64,000 bases of DNA from the NCBI GenBank assembly GCA_921293015.1, contig OV121088.1:2976001-3040000 (forward strand). The letters run 5' to 3'. The notes below the pieces were generated by a model. It was not told where the DNA came from, did no database searches, and saw only the letters and a list, made by a program, of their open reading frames with translations. The translations under genes were made by a program, and so were the position numbers. Source of the DNA: Phorcus lineatus. Its lineage: Eukaryota > Mollusca > Gastropoda > Trochida > Trochidae. Of the stretch, positions 1-10,999 are shown piece after piece; the first letter of the stretch is position 1; each line of letters starts with the position of its first letter.

Positions 1-1778
1 TGAGGGGGATAATCAAGAAGATTGAAGAAAGAAGAAAGAAGCAGAAGTGTGGATGAGCGTTACTCTCCTTATAAAGTTTATTCTTCACATCAATAAGGTG
101 AATAAGTGTAATATAAAATACTGATTGTCAATAAAATAATCTTTTTTTTAAGTCGTAAAAGAGACAGAGAAAGTCAATGTGAGCTGTCACTGGACGTTCG
201 ATACGAGCCGCATCACGAACCTACCCCCGATCTTTCGCAATTTGTTTTCTTAGAATCGGGTGGCGAAACTTCATACTTTTTACATCATCGTAAAGGGAAA
301 AGAACTGGCTTTGATTCATTATGAAATGTGTATGTGCGCAACACATAATAAAGAAGCGGCAAATAATGCGAGAAATGTCGCAATTATCAATTTTTTTCCC
401 CAAATGTCTGAGGGTACCCCTCTTTAACGGTTCATATCTCCCGAACTATTTGGCACTTTTTAAATTTTTTTCCACCTTTCTCAAGCGGAAAGAATGATCT
501 TTAATTCCATGTATAATATGCATGTGAGCAATTAATAAAAATGGTGCGGCGAGTGCTGCGACAAATGTCGCAACTAAAACGATTGTCAAAATCTATTTTC
601 AAGTAGTTGAGGGTGTCGCTCTTTCGCGGTTCATATCTCCCGAACTATTTTATACTTTTTTATATTTTTTTCACCTATTTCAAGGGAATATAATTGTGTT
701 TAATTCCATGTATAATATGCATATGCGCAGTCAATAATAACGATGCGGTGGATGATGCGACTGGTGTCGCAAATAGAACGCTTATCAAAATTTGTTTTCA
801 AGTAGTTGAGGGTATCACTCTTTCGTTTTTCATATCTTTTGAACCAGTTGGCACCTTTTCATTATTTTTTCACAGTCGTAAGGACGAAAGATTTATCTTT
901 ATTTCCATGTATAATTTGTACATGCGCAGCAAGAAATAACGATGCGGCGTGCGTATAGAATGATTGATTTTATTATCTCGGAATGTTCGCCCGCGTGTGA
1001 CTGCACGCGCCGAGAGGATCGGTACAGCAGGAAGCAACGCTGGTGCTTAGAACACTGGCACTCGCATGCTGGTGCCTCGGGGGTATAACGGTACTAATTA
1101 GCATACCGATGCCAGACTGCCCAAGGGAGAATTAGTTCTGGCTAAAAATCCCGTTATGTCGGAGCATCCTCGGGGTACCCCCAACCATCTTTCGCGGCGT
1201 ATATCTTTTGAACAGGGTGACATTTTCTAACAATCTTTTATCATCATAAAGAAGAATAAATTGTCTACAATTCCATATATAATAAATGTATGCGCGCTAA
1301 GTATTAGGGATTTTATTCAGCCGGAAATAAAGACAATCTTTAGATAATTGTAGAAATCTAACTAGAGGTCGCATTGTAAAAAGATATATATCATCGTAAA
1401 GAGGAATAATGTATCTTCAATTCCATATAAAAAAATTAATTGTGCGATTATATTTAAGGATTTTCCGTAACTCTAAATAAAGACAATCTTCATATTGCAA
1501 TAGAAACCGTTCTAGGTAGGATAAAAATTTCATTCAAAGTGTCGGATAAAGATCGTTCATTTGTGTACGGGATTGGCGGGCTACTTTTGTATCGAACGGT
1601 CAGTTTCATCCGTAATCCGCCATGTGAATACACCATTTATCGAAAAAACAGCCGCGACTCGCGGTGCGAAATAATTCAGCCACAGGGGCTAATTGCGTTA
1701 TTACCGTAGCGAGGCGAGTGCTGGAAAATTCAGCCACGGGGGCAAAACTGGTCAAAATAATATTCAGCAACGGAAGGG
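1..1778 (-). mobile_element. piggyBac-like non-autonomous element, cut by window edge
   Basis: The right boundary is CGGAAGGG followed by TTAA (1779-1782). In reverse orientation this is the CCCTTCCGTTGC terminus seen also at 47050. The subterminal part (about 1660-1778) is the reverse complement of the 5' ends of the elements at 39206 and 47050. The interior is made of diverged repeats of roughly 180 bp that repeat phrases such as TTCATATCTCCCGAACTATT and AATTCCATGTATAATATGCA. TTAA target and CCCTT ends are piggyBac hallmarks. No transposase frame is present. The other end lies left of the window. Confidence 0.7.
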
Positions 1779-2225
1779 TTAATAAAAAAAACTTGTTTTT
1801 TCAGTAACATAAAATACCAGGGAGCGTAACTCCCAACCCTCACCCAACTAGATGCATTTCTTTAATACAATTTGTATTATTAGCATCTTTATAGTGCCAG
1901 CTGTCAATGTCATATAGGCATGGGTGATTTTGCACATCAATTATCAATAATTCTTCATTGATTTGAGTTTTAGGCATTGTTTCTTGGAGATATGAAAGAG
2001 AAATAGCCCAAACATGTGGTGTACCCTGTCAAGCGGAACAATGGGGGTTTCCCTGAGCGTCAGAGCGGCAAGCGGCAAAAATTGCTTTTTTTGCGATTCC
2101 AAAATTTTAATGCCCTAGGGCTGCTTGAATGGACATACATGAACTAATATTAACTTGAGCGTTATTTAGGAAATGACACGACGCGCAGCGCTGCTTGCAC
2201 ACTGCCTGTATGGACTACGGCCTTT

Positions 2226-2759
2226 AACAGGTCTGATGCTTAAATGGGAACAAGTTTTCTCAGACAGTATCATACTTAGGTGAATGAAATTTTGATTTTG
2301 GACACACCTGTTGATGCTCTTGATCTAGTTCGAAAGCCATTTCCAAAATATTATTTTTCACAAAGTTATGGCCCTTGAATGCGCAATTTGACTTGTAGTG
2401 ATTAACAGATCTGATGCTTCAATGGGAACAAGTTTTCTCAGACAGTTTCACACTTAGGTGAATGAAATTTTGATTTTGGACACACCTGTTGATGCTCTTG
2501 ATCTAGTTCGAAAGCCATTTCCAAAATATTATTTTTCACAAAGTTATGGCCCTTGAATGGGCAATTTGACTTGTAGTGATTAACAGATCTGATGCTTCAA
2601 TGGGGACAAGTTTTCTCAGACAGTATCACACTTAGGTGAATGAAATTTTGGTTTTTGACACAACGGTTGATGCTCTTGATCTAGTTCAAAAGCCATTTCT
2701 GAAATATAATTTTTGACAGACCTATGGCTCTTGATTGAGCAATTTGACTTGTAGCAATT
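2226..2759. repeat. 178-bp tandem repeat, 3 copies
   Basis: The phrase AACAGRTCTGATGCTT recurs at 2226, 2404 and 2582, and a degraded start of a fourth unit is at 2760. The spacing is exactly 178 bp each time. The first two units are nearly identical and the third is more diverged. It is noncoding, in the intergenic or intronic stretch upstream of the unidentified gene tail. Confidence 0.9.
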
Positions 2760-3189
2760 AACAGATCGGTTGTTCCAATGGGGACACATCTACTCTTAAA
2801 CTATTACAGTATCTTTTAGTAAATCATGTTATCCAGAATCATATTAATTCAGACTAGAGGGAGAAGAAATCAGACGGGCTGCGGGGTATGTGAGCCATGC
2901 TGACTTTTTTCTTGTTAGTTATATATGCACAAAGTGAATTACGAGATTTATAAATTTGGATATAAAGACAATTTTCATTATGTGTGAGTGAATATTTCAG
3001 CAAGGATATCACTGTGACACCTGCACGCACTCTGCATTCTTAATGAGACAATGGAACGTTATCAGGGTTTATCAACACCCTGCTTCTGAAATTCATATCT
3101 TTTGTTTATGTTGCTATATCCTAGTTTTCAACACAACGATATTTACATCCGGAATTTGCCATATAAACACACTATATATTGTTTTAGTC

Positions 3190-3302
3190 TTGCCACGCTT
3201 AAAATTCAGCCACTGGTGCTGATTATCCATTAACGGTAGTGAGGCGGGTGCTGGAAAATTCAGCCATGGGGGGAAAAATGGTTAAAATGTTATTCAGCTA
3301 TG
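3190..3302 (-). mobile_element. Remnant of piggyBac-like element terminus
   Basis: This is diverged from 1660-1778 but colinear with it. It keeps ATTCAGCCAC..GGTGCT, GTGAGGCGGGTGCTGGAAAA, TTCAGCCATGGGGGGAAAAA and GTTATTCAGC. The end and the TTAA are lost, so it is an old terminal fragment in the same orientation as the element at 1-1778. Confidence 0.55.
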
Positions 3303-3304
3303 TA

Positions 3305-3949
3305 CAAGTTATTACTCCCAGTATGCCTAAATTTCAATGTCCTAACCTTATAATGGGGGTTCATGTTCAGATGATTTACCAAAACCAAAATCTGTATCTG
3401 TATGATAAGGTAGCTCAAATTTTCAGAATAATGTCTTTGTTCCATGAAGATTAAGGTTAGATTTGGTCTTGACCACCTTGAAATATGGGCCTAGCAGGGT
3501 ACCCTGCATTCAACCTTTTTTTTGAGACACCAGGAATACATGCTTGTCATAAATGTCTAGAAAGCACCAATATATATGCGTGACTACTGTACAAAGGTTG
3601 CAGTATCAGGTATGCCATGGTTAACACTGCTTAGCAGCTGCAGCAGAACAGCTCTGTGCCTGCCTACTCAGATCTATTGGACAAAATTTATCCCCTGCGC
3701 AGAAAATTGGGAGAAGTCCAATTTAAATGTGGAAAAAGCAACAAAAATATATTGTTTATCTTAAGCCGATGACTTTGATTCATGCTAAGAATGATGAGCT
3801 CTGTATAAATCTATGTACATTACTCTTTTTGGTGGCCTTTGTGGGAATATGACTCAAATTGATAAGTATATAGATCTTGCTTGATGATTTCAAAAAATAG
3901 TTCAATATAAGATGGCATTGTAACTGTTAATGATTACTCTATCACACAG
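3305..3949. other. Noncoding stretch, nothing recognised
   Basis: AT-rich sequence leading up to the acceptor at 3948-3949. The short open frames here lack splice context and coding-like composition. It is presumably intron of the gene whose last exons follow. Confidence 0.4.
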
Positions 3950-4036
3950 TGAAACGTGAGGGTCCTGAAGTCTCCATTCATTGGACAGAACAGGCGAAGC
4001 AGAAAGCAGTGGTCCAGACAGGAGGAGGCAGACAAG
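3950..4036 (+). CDS. Penultimate exon of an unidentified gene
   Basis: An acceptor with a pyrimidine tract (TCTATCACACAG) precedes 3950, and AAG|GTAAAA follows 4036. The exon starts with two bases of a split codon and then reads KREGPEVSIHWTEQ, followed by an Ala/Lys/Gln/Val-rich stretch ending GGGRQ. The last base opens a codon completed by the next exon (phase 1 to phase 1 join, giving Glu). The frame is open across the join and ends at a stop in the next exon, which supports real coding. I do not recognise the protein; upstream exons are outside the window or unseen. Confidence 0.6.
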
Positions 4037-4106
4037 GTAAAATAATCATAATGTTGCAGTTTTCAGAGTCAATCAGTCATTGACTGTAAGCATTTTCTTT
4101 ATACAG

Positions 4107-4204
4107 AGTCACAGCAATTTGCACTGGAGTCAAATCAATTCGGTAGTTCATTGTTTAGAAGAGAAGTCGAATCAGAAGTAGAATTTGGTATATCAATGGA
4201 TTAA
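4107..4204 (+). CDS. Terminal exon of the same unidentified gene
   Basis: The acceptor TTTCTTTATACAG precedes 4107. Joined to the previous exon, the frame reads ESQQFALESNQFGSSLFRRE, then VESEVEFGISMD and a TAA stop at 4202-4204. The tail is hydrophilic and acidic with no membrane segment or zinc ligands. The 70-bp intron (4037-4106) is short compared with the rest of the window. A poly(A) hexamer lies about 380 bp downstream. The product is unknown; in-frame joining over two exons is the only evidence. Confidence 0.6.
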
Positions 4205-4582
4205 AGGGTTCAGTGTTTTTAAAAACGATCGCCAAAACGCAACTGATATTGAAATGTTATGTAGCTGCCCGTGCTGAGAAGCACGTGGTAGCTTCACTTT
4301 AGATTTTGACTTGGTTGAGGGCAGTCGCATATCTTTCGGCGGCTGTCTCTCAACATGATTTTGATTATGACAAACAAGTAAATTGAAATTTGTTTGTAGG
4401 CATAAGATATGCCATTTCAAACTTGCTTAAATTGATATTTGTATTTGTATATATTGAGAAAGAGTTTTTCGGTTGCTCTTCTCAAATTGATATACATTCC
4501 TGAAAACAGAGTATTCTTTGTAGCTCTATTTACATAGGAATTTCTGACACTAGTAAGTCATAATCGGACATTTGTGTCTGTA

Positions 4583-4588
4583 AATAAA
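4583..4588 (+). terminator. Poly(A) signal AATAAA
   Basis: A canonical AATAAA in TGTAAATAAAATTG, about 380 bp after the stop codon at 4202. It is the first convincing hexamer downstream of the terminal exon, so it is the likely 3' end signal of that gene. AATAAA is common by chance in AT-rich DNA. Confidence 0.4.
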
Positions 4589-4798
4589 ATTGTACATAGT
4601 TGGGGTATATTTTTTGGTTACCACTTTGTAATAAGATATCTGTATTTGAATACCAAAGTGCTCTGTTGTTTATTTATACCGTTTAAAATCACTTGTTTGC
4701 GTTACAAAATGGTAGAAGAGCGTGGTTATTAATCATGCTTTTTTGAGCATTTTTCTTGAAATTCAGATATTTTATCGGTTTGTTAGAAAATAGAATGT

Positions 4799-5636
4799 AT
4801 GGCTTTTGTTTACTGGTTACTGATCAGTGCAGTTCTCCTGAATGAAAATGTATATAGGTTGACGAGAAGGGACAAGTTTGAAATGTCACAAACTAGTGAA
4901 ACATCCCTTAAAAGGACCAGGAAAGTTAGTCTCGGTGATGAGATAACATTAGTTATTGTAGCAAACATTTCTCTTCCATCCTCAAGCCATGGGGGGGAGG
5001 TAGAATATGAGGATATGATTATCAAACTCAAAGGGCAGAAAATGGTTGTGAAATCTGCATTCACAAATCTAAAAACCACGTAGAAAAAGTGATTGACAAC
5101 GAGAAGCTCCTTCACGTCATGAAGTTAGGGAAGCAGTTGACCAAGTCACTGACAGAGTAAGGCAATTGAAGTAATTGTTCAGTTTTCTGATTATTTAGAT
5201 CTCTAGGTCATAGACACAATAGTGCAAAGGTCATGCAGGAAGGAGAACTGTTAGAGGAGATTGGTACTAACGCACAAAATGGTGCTCAATGTTACCTAAA
5301 AGCAAGATCTGATGCTTCATCAAAACAATCCTCTAAATTTGATAGGAAAGAATCTTTCAGTCCTCAACAATTTCAAACACCACTTTCCCAAAGTGCTAGG
5401 CAAAATGCTGAAGAACACAAAACACACACACATTCTCACAGTAATGACCTGGGCAAGCACATGTGGAAACAGTTGAAACGTTCATCGATACCACTGTTCA
5501 CTGGTGATGCTAAGGCATATGAGGGTTGGAAAGCTGTGTTTAGTGCTTGTGTAAACCAAGCGCCTGCAACTCCTGAATACAAATTGCTTGAGTTGCGCCA
5601 GTATGTTGGAGGCGAAGCTTTGAAGGTACCGCCCCT
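4799..5636 (+). pseudogene. BEL/Pao-type retrotransposon Gag relic (DUF1759-like)
   Basis: The frame at 5233-5636 contains IPLFTGDAKAYEGWKAVFSA and then QAPATPEYKLLELRQYVGGE. This is the core of the DUF1759-type Gag found in BEL/Pao elements, typically with a (T/N)GD..Y..WK..F signature and a KL..LR..L.GEA motif. An upstream frame (4799-5083, rich in Lys/Arg and Glu) may be the Gag N terminus, separated by stops. Similarity ends abruptly after GEALK near 5627, where unrelated sequence begins. No protease, RT or LTR is visible, so this is a truncated, inactive fossil. Confidence 0.6.
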
Positions 5637-5639
5637 GCC

Positions 5640-5926
5640 CCCCTTTCCCGACGCCAAGGGCATACTTCACAAACAAAGCCGAGGACCAGGTTTTGATCTT
5701 ACTCATGAACCGATTAAAGATATAATAAAGACATAATTTTGATATTGGGTAATTTTATGGTTTCAATGTATTTACTTCTGGGAGTTCAACTGCTATGAAG
5801 AGAGCACAACCGCGCCCTGCACGTGCTTTGCGCTCGAAACTCACGCCCTGCACGTGAGCTGCATGCGCTATCTGCCTCGTGAAGTTCACATGAATGTCAC
5901 TGTGTATAATACATCATTGTTCTCGT
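5640..5926. other. Noncoding stretch between retroelement fragments
   Basis: It contains a direct repeat CGCCCTGCACGTG (about 5813 and 5846) and otherwise no recognisable structure. The frame running in from the Gag relic ends at 5736 in unrelated, non-Gag sequence. Confidence 0.3.
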
Positions 5927-5929
5927 GGG

Positions 5930-6002
5930 CCTTTATGGCCGAGTTGTCAAAGGCGCCAGTTTAGTAAGCGAATGGTGCAGGGTTCGACGTCAGGCATGCA
6001 AA
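5930..6002 (+). repeat. tRNA-like SINE head or tRNA pseudogene
   Basis: TGGCCGAGTTGTCAAAGGC resembles a pol III A box of the tRNA-Ser/Leu type, and about 40 bp on GGGTTCGACGTC resembles a B box. The 3' arm does not close a proper acceptor stem, so a functional tRNA is unlikely. It reads best as the promoter head of a tRNA-derived SINE or a decayed tRNA copy. Confidence 0.4.
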
Positions 6003-6434
6003 CCTTATATTTGTGTAAAAAATGTGCTATTTTGTGATGGTATTTATTCAAAGAAGGACTTTGAATCAAAGTATTTCAAAACGTGTATAATTCCCAATCA
6101 AAATAAATTTCAGATAAATTCTAGAGTAAGCACCGGGCATTCTTGGAGAAAGCCCTTGGCATTCTTGGAGCACGCCTGGCAAACTGATAAAAGAGGTTTG
6201 CCCGGTAAAAGTAGAACCTAATAGAACAATAGAGTGACGTCACTAGAGGTTTATGATGCTTTAGAAAGGCTTGATCGCAAGTTTCGGGGAATGCGGCGAC
6301 ACATTGCATTGCAACTAGAAGAAGTATCTAGTTTCAGTCCCATTCGTTCAGGTAATGCAAGGGATGTTGGAAGATTTGCTGACATGTTGGATTTAGTAGT
6401 GGTCAATATGAAGGAACCAAAAAACACTAAATAA

Positions 6435-8274
6435 ACAAATCAACCCATGAAACTAACCAAGAAAAATGAAAGTAGATTAACTCAGGAATTTAACTAGAAT
6501 ACACTAACCAAGCAAACAAATATGTACACTAACCTAACTTAATAAACCAAAGAAAACTAACCCAAGAAAGAAACTTCAAGTTCACTAACCAAATTACAAA
6601 AACACAAGAATACTGATACCCAAGCTAAATTAACCTTAATATACTGACCCCAAGTAAATATTAGGAATGGCGAAAAGGATAGAAGGAAACTAAGGCATGG
6701 TAAAGAATGAGAAAAAATATGAGTGCAGTGCTCTATAAAATGCTAAACAGGCAGGTCGTAAGCAGTCAAATAAATTGAAGACTTACATGTTAAATTTTAT
6801 TTAATCCTATCTAAAAGTACTAATTATATGAATAGGAAAGCAAAGACTTGAAATAGTTCAATCACACAAGCTCACATGATTACATATACAAAAAATAAGT
6901 GTGTGAATAATCAATTAACTAATTAACAAAGTAACTTACCGCTATATGGATTAACTCATGAAATAATCAAATAATCTCAACCTAAGTTAATCCAACTACT
7001 GTCGGTTAGATTAACCTAAATGTGGATCCAACTTATCAAAGTGTAGGCCTACATAATTTAAGCAAACAATAACAAATACAAGTTAAACTAAAGGTGATCA
7101 CCAAGTGTAAACACAAATGAAACGCTTAGGGATATTTGTAAAAAAAGCAAACAGTTTCAAGTTATATACAATGTAAACCGGAAGTGAATAATCTCAAAAA
7201 TAGTTACATGTTAAATGGCTGCAGCAACAATAACAATATTCCAAAATGTACTAAGCCGGCAATATTGATAGAAAGTAGACAAGTAATTACATTATCAGAT
7301 AATGAAAAAGCTTAATTATATTATATTATAAGAAGGAGTCTTTGTTATAAGAGTCAAGGTCACTACAATCACATGTTATAAACAAGAGTCAAAACACAAA
7401 GGCAAATACAGTGAATTGTCCAAGAATATCACAAGTCCAAGAATCACAAGTTCACAGACGACGATCACATAATAAATCCATAGCGATATCTCTGATGATG
7501 ACACAAGCTCAGATCCAACGTGGTAAACGGCAAATCCTCACTGGGGGCTCCATGTTGTAACCGGGCAAAGGATTACCAACACTGGCTTTGTGAGGGTTTA
7601 TTCTCGGTGCGATGAAAGCACAAGACTGATATATTTACACCCCTGAAAGTGGTTCCGGGGTGATCAGTCCTTAACCACGTCGATTCAGCGTATGGTATAC
7701 ATCATGTCCTTAGATTATTCTTATCTTCTTTAAAGATCGAGTGCAATGCCTTATGGTCGATTTCGGAATTCGCTAAAAGGGATTATAATTTGACGTTGAC
7801 TCAACTTTAAATTTCTGAAATCGGCCGCTAAACAACATAAATACGGCTTTGTAATTAAATGGCCTAATTACGACCGGCGAGCAAAACCTGAAAGGCCCTG
7901 TGGTCACTGAAGCGTGAATCTTTCGTGACGTGCTAGTTGGCATATCATCAATCGCTTGTTATGTAAAACAACACTAGCCGATAGTAAATCTCGCAGTTAA
8001 ACCGTCGGTTATACCTACTAAACGTTATCCAAACAACTCAAACCTTAAAGGAATCTATTGTTTAATTTATTGTCTGGATATTTCTATTTTTGCAAGCGCA
8101 AGACCCTGATTAAATACGATGCTGTGTGCACTTTCCAACGGAATGTTTTTAAAAGTCACGACCCTGCGCAATGTTGTCATAGTTATAAGATTGCGCTAAC
8201 GCGTGAGATCCCGGAAGTATTTCTTACATGAACTATGCTCACTTATTGGACATTATATTGAGGGATGCACCGGC
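6435..8274. other. Long noncoding stretch
   Basis: 6435-7540 is AC/AT-rich with many degenerate ACTAACCAA-like words and no coding frame. Around 7550-7620 there is a CpG-containing segment (TAACCGGGCAAAGG) that could be the edge of an LTR or other element, but I find no matching second end. No gene is supported. Confidence 0.3.
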
Positions 8275-9123
8275 ATCCTTATTCTCCTATAACTCCTATG
8301 GATACCCGCCCACGTCGGAATAATCGGAAACGAGAAAGCCGACCAAGCGGCCAAGGAGGGTCTTACCCTACCAACACCTACACTACCACTATATCACTCC
8401 AAACAGGAGGTTAAAAGCATCACCAAACAACACGCTAAAGCCAAATGGCAACAGCAATACCTACAATCCACTGTAGCCACCCACACTAAAACACTACTTC
8501 CCAAACCACTACGCAAGCAAATAATATACTCTAAAAACACCAACATAGACAGGGCAATCATTAAACTACAAACGGGGCACACCCGCCTCAACACACATAA
8601 ACATAAACAGAAACATATTGCATCCCCAAACTGCCCACATTGCCAACACCCAGAAACAATACACCACATCCTCACGCAATGCACACACTACTCAACACAA
8701 CGCACAACACTCAACGCAACACTACTAACAAGTGGCCTAAACCCCACCAACATACACCAAATTCTTAATCCTCTCAACAAAATACACATACACCACGACT
8801 TAGGCAAATACCTAAAAGATACGGGCCTCCTGGCCCGTATCTAAAACTAAAATACTCTACAAACCACAACACACCACACCTCTCCCTCCCCACCCCCCTT
8901 CTTTCCTCCCTTACCTTAGGCTTTACTACCATTCCAAATTTCTAAATTTTAAAAATATTCCCTCCCACCATTTTAGACCAGGCTCTCAAAAAAACAATCC
9001 TCCCATTATTTCTCTAAAATTTTGGACTTTTTCATAAAGGCTGCGGCCCGAGCGTGACATCAGCATTCGCTGGAAAGCGCTCTTTAAACTCTTAACTTAA
9101 GTAAGTAAGTAATCCTTATTCTC
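8275..9123 (+). mobile_element. 5'-truncated non-LTR retrotransposon with 12-bp target duplication
   Basis: ATCCTTATTCTC occurs at 8275-8286 and again at 9112-9123, flanking the insert as a target-site duplication. The insert ends with a short TAAG repeat (AAGTAAGTAAGTAA) in place of poly(A), as in several LINE clades. It contains the 3' end of ORF2 (RNase H and zinc knuckle, 8293-8844) followed by about 270 bp of C-rich 3' UTR. The short length and 5' truncation are typical of aborted target-primed reverse transcription. Confidence 0.85.
8293..8844 (+). pseudogene. LINE ORF2 C-terminal fragment: RNase H end plus zinc knuckle
   Basis: The plus frame is open from 8293 to a TAA at 8842-8844. 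It begins LLWIPAHVGIIGNEKADQAA, the conserved last block of a LINE-encoded RNase H (HVGIxGNExAD). Near residue 110 is CPHCQHPETIHHILTQC, a C-x2-C...H...C knuckle seen at the end of I-clade-like ORF2 proteins. A stop at 8290 and the 5' truncation show it is only a fragment. The third positions are C-rich, unlike the host exons, consistent with a foreign, fairly young copy. Confidence 0.85.
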
Positions 9124-9158
9124 ATAAAAATATAACCTTTGTCAAGTATTAATGCATA

Positions 9159-9374
9159 ATGTCCTCCAGCGATTCGGAAAGTGAGATATCATTATCTATG
9201 GAATGTGTCTCATCATGTTCAGAATCGCTAATTTCAATTGATACTATTCCTTACTTATATGAGCCAAATGACAGTTCGAGTGGCACAGAAACAGAAGAGA
9301 CGACAAGCAATCAAAACGGAGACAGATTGAACAACATCGACTGGAATGAATTTCTTTTTCGCATTTTCAATTAA
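9159..9374 (+). CDS. Small acidic ORF, possible N-terminal relic of a P2X7-tail-like family
   Basis: A 71-codon frame, Ser/Asp/Glu-rich at the start, then IDTIPYLYEPNDSSSG and DRLNNIDWNEF. From memory, a multicopy invertebrate family with a P2X7 intracellular-like domain has an I.PYxYEP...DRLxNxDWC.CG layout in its first exon. Here the Cys-rich part is absent and the frame ends soon after the Trp. It starts 36 bp after the LINE target duplication. It could be a gene relic, a first exon whose donor I cannot place, or chance. Confidence 0.3.
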   Translation: MSSSDSESEISLSMECVSSCSESLISIDTIPYLYEPNDSSSGTETEETTSNQNGDRLNNIDWNEFLFRIFN

Positions 9375-9379
9375 ATTTT

Positions 9380-10690
9380 TATGCTATTACAACAAAACTA
9401 AGAATTTACTATTAATGCTAAATTGCATTGCACTGATTATTTAAATAAAAACAATTCTCCATTATATTTATATATTTTTTCAGTCAACAGAAATAATAAA
9501 AATAAAATTGAATGTATTATTGACCATGGATTATTCGAATATGATATCCATGTTTTTATGTATTTTGGCGTTCACATAATTTTCTAAATGTAATGTAGGC
9601 ATGTAGTGTATGATGAATGAGACCTTATTGTTGATATCGTCTTAAGAATAGCTAAGTGGTCAACTCCTATCACATTTGTAGGTCGTACATCATAAATGTA
9701 CATCCAAAGATAATTTCCTGGGTCCCGTTGCACAAAACTCTAAGGTAACCTTAAGTCACTAAGGTTAACCTCAAAGTTAAGTTGTTCATCAATTACGACG
9801 TCTGCCAAATGTTGTCACAACAATCAGTCTGGTTTAATTAGTTTGTTTTTTATGACACACAGGTGGCCGTTATGTAATCCTATCGCTTTCAATTTCAATT
9901 CTTGATTTAATGGTCTCTAATTATACCTTTTGAAATTTAACGCCTTGGACCCGCCAAGCGGAATAGATGTCCTGTCATAATGGCGTAACTCTTGGCATGC
10001 GACTGGTACTGAGTTTATTGTCACGGCGTCCAGTCATTTTGAACCAATGAACTTGTAGAATATATTTTCAACCAATAAATTAAGAGAAGGAGATTTGGCT
10101 CATGCACTTAAAAAAAGTACATCGTGAATAACGGGTACCAACATTCTTTAGGATTACATAGGATGTTTCTAACGCTTGCGCCAGGTATGTTAAATTCAAA
10201 GTCAGAGATTTTGCAACACGGTGTGAGATGTTATACTAGAAAAGAATATGATATGTGTTAGTTAAATACAAACGAATCATCCAATAAGTACTAAGTTGTC
10301 ATGAAAGTGAAGTGAAACAAAATGATTTTTTCTATAGTCATTAAAAAAGTTTCTTCATTGTCTCCCGTTTATTACAAAAACCTTCATTTTTTCGAGACAA
10401 TTTATAACTTCATATTGATAAATACATGTTGTAACACTACGTGATATCCCATAATAATGGATCTCTCACCGACCAAGTTCTTTACCTTTTTTAATATAAA
10501 CCCACCCAAGAAAACCGCGTCCAAGGATTGTCACAGTCCAATTAAGATGGATTTGACGACTGAGAGGGAAAGTTGATATCGTGAAGCCGTTATATATCGT
10601 ATTTTGGAATTCTTTCGGTCATGCTATTGCCTCTATTTTGCTGTTGAATTAGCTTAAAAATACAGAGAAAATCAAAGGGCTGGACTTTCA
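9380..10690. other. AT-rich noncoding stretch
   Basis: No coding frame or splice pair stands out. CCCGTTGCACAAAA followed by imperfect AAGGTTAACCTTAA words at about 9724-9785 resembles the end of a MITE, but a second end was not found. Confidence 0.3.
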
Positions 10691-10830
10691 GTTGGAAACT
10701 AGCACGTCACACACTGGGCGTGGCTTCGAGTCATGCTTCGGTGATTTTGTGTAAGCGTTCGCCAGCCTCATTAGGCGGCTGTCCAAAACAGGGGTATAAA
10801 AGGTCTCCTAGTAGTCGAATTAAAGCGTAT
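10690..10830 (+). promoter_or_regulatory. TATA-type promoter candidate
   Basis: GGGGTATAAAAGG at about 10792-10804 is a near-consensus TATA box. Upstream are GGGCGTGGC (KLF/GC-box-like, about 10718) and GCACGTCAC (CRE-like, about 10701), set in an otherwise AT-rich region. It faces the adaptor-like gene whose first recognised exon starts about 3.5 kb downstream. No first exon could be fixed, so the link is inference. It could also be a promoter of an uncharacterised RNA, or chance. Confidence 0.35.
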
Positions 10831-10999
10831 ATTTTCTCATTTTTTGGCTCTATTGATTCATATAAGTGAAACGAATACAGATACTAATTTGTAATAATCA
10901 AATTCATGCATTACTTCTCCTCTTTAAAGGTCTGTCTGCCTAGCTGTGCTCAGTGCTGTGGTGGTGTGAAACATGGAAGACAGTGGACTGATTTGAATC

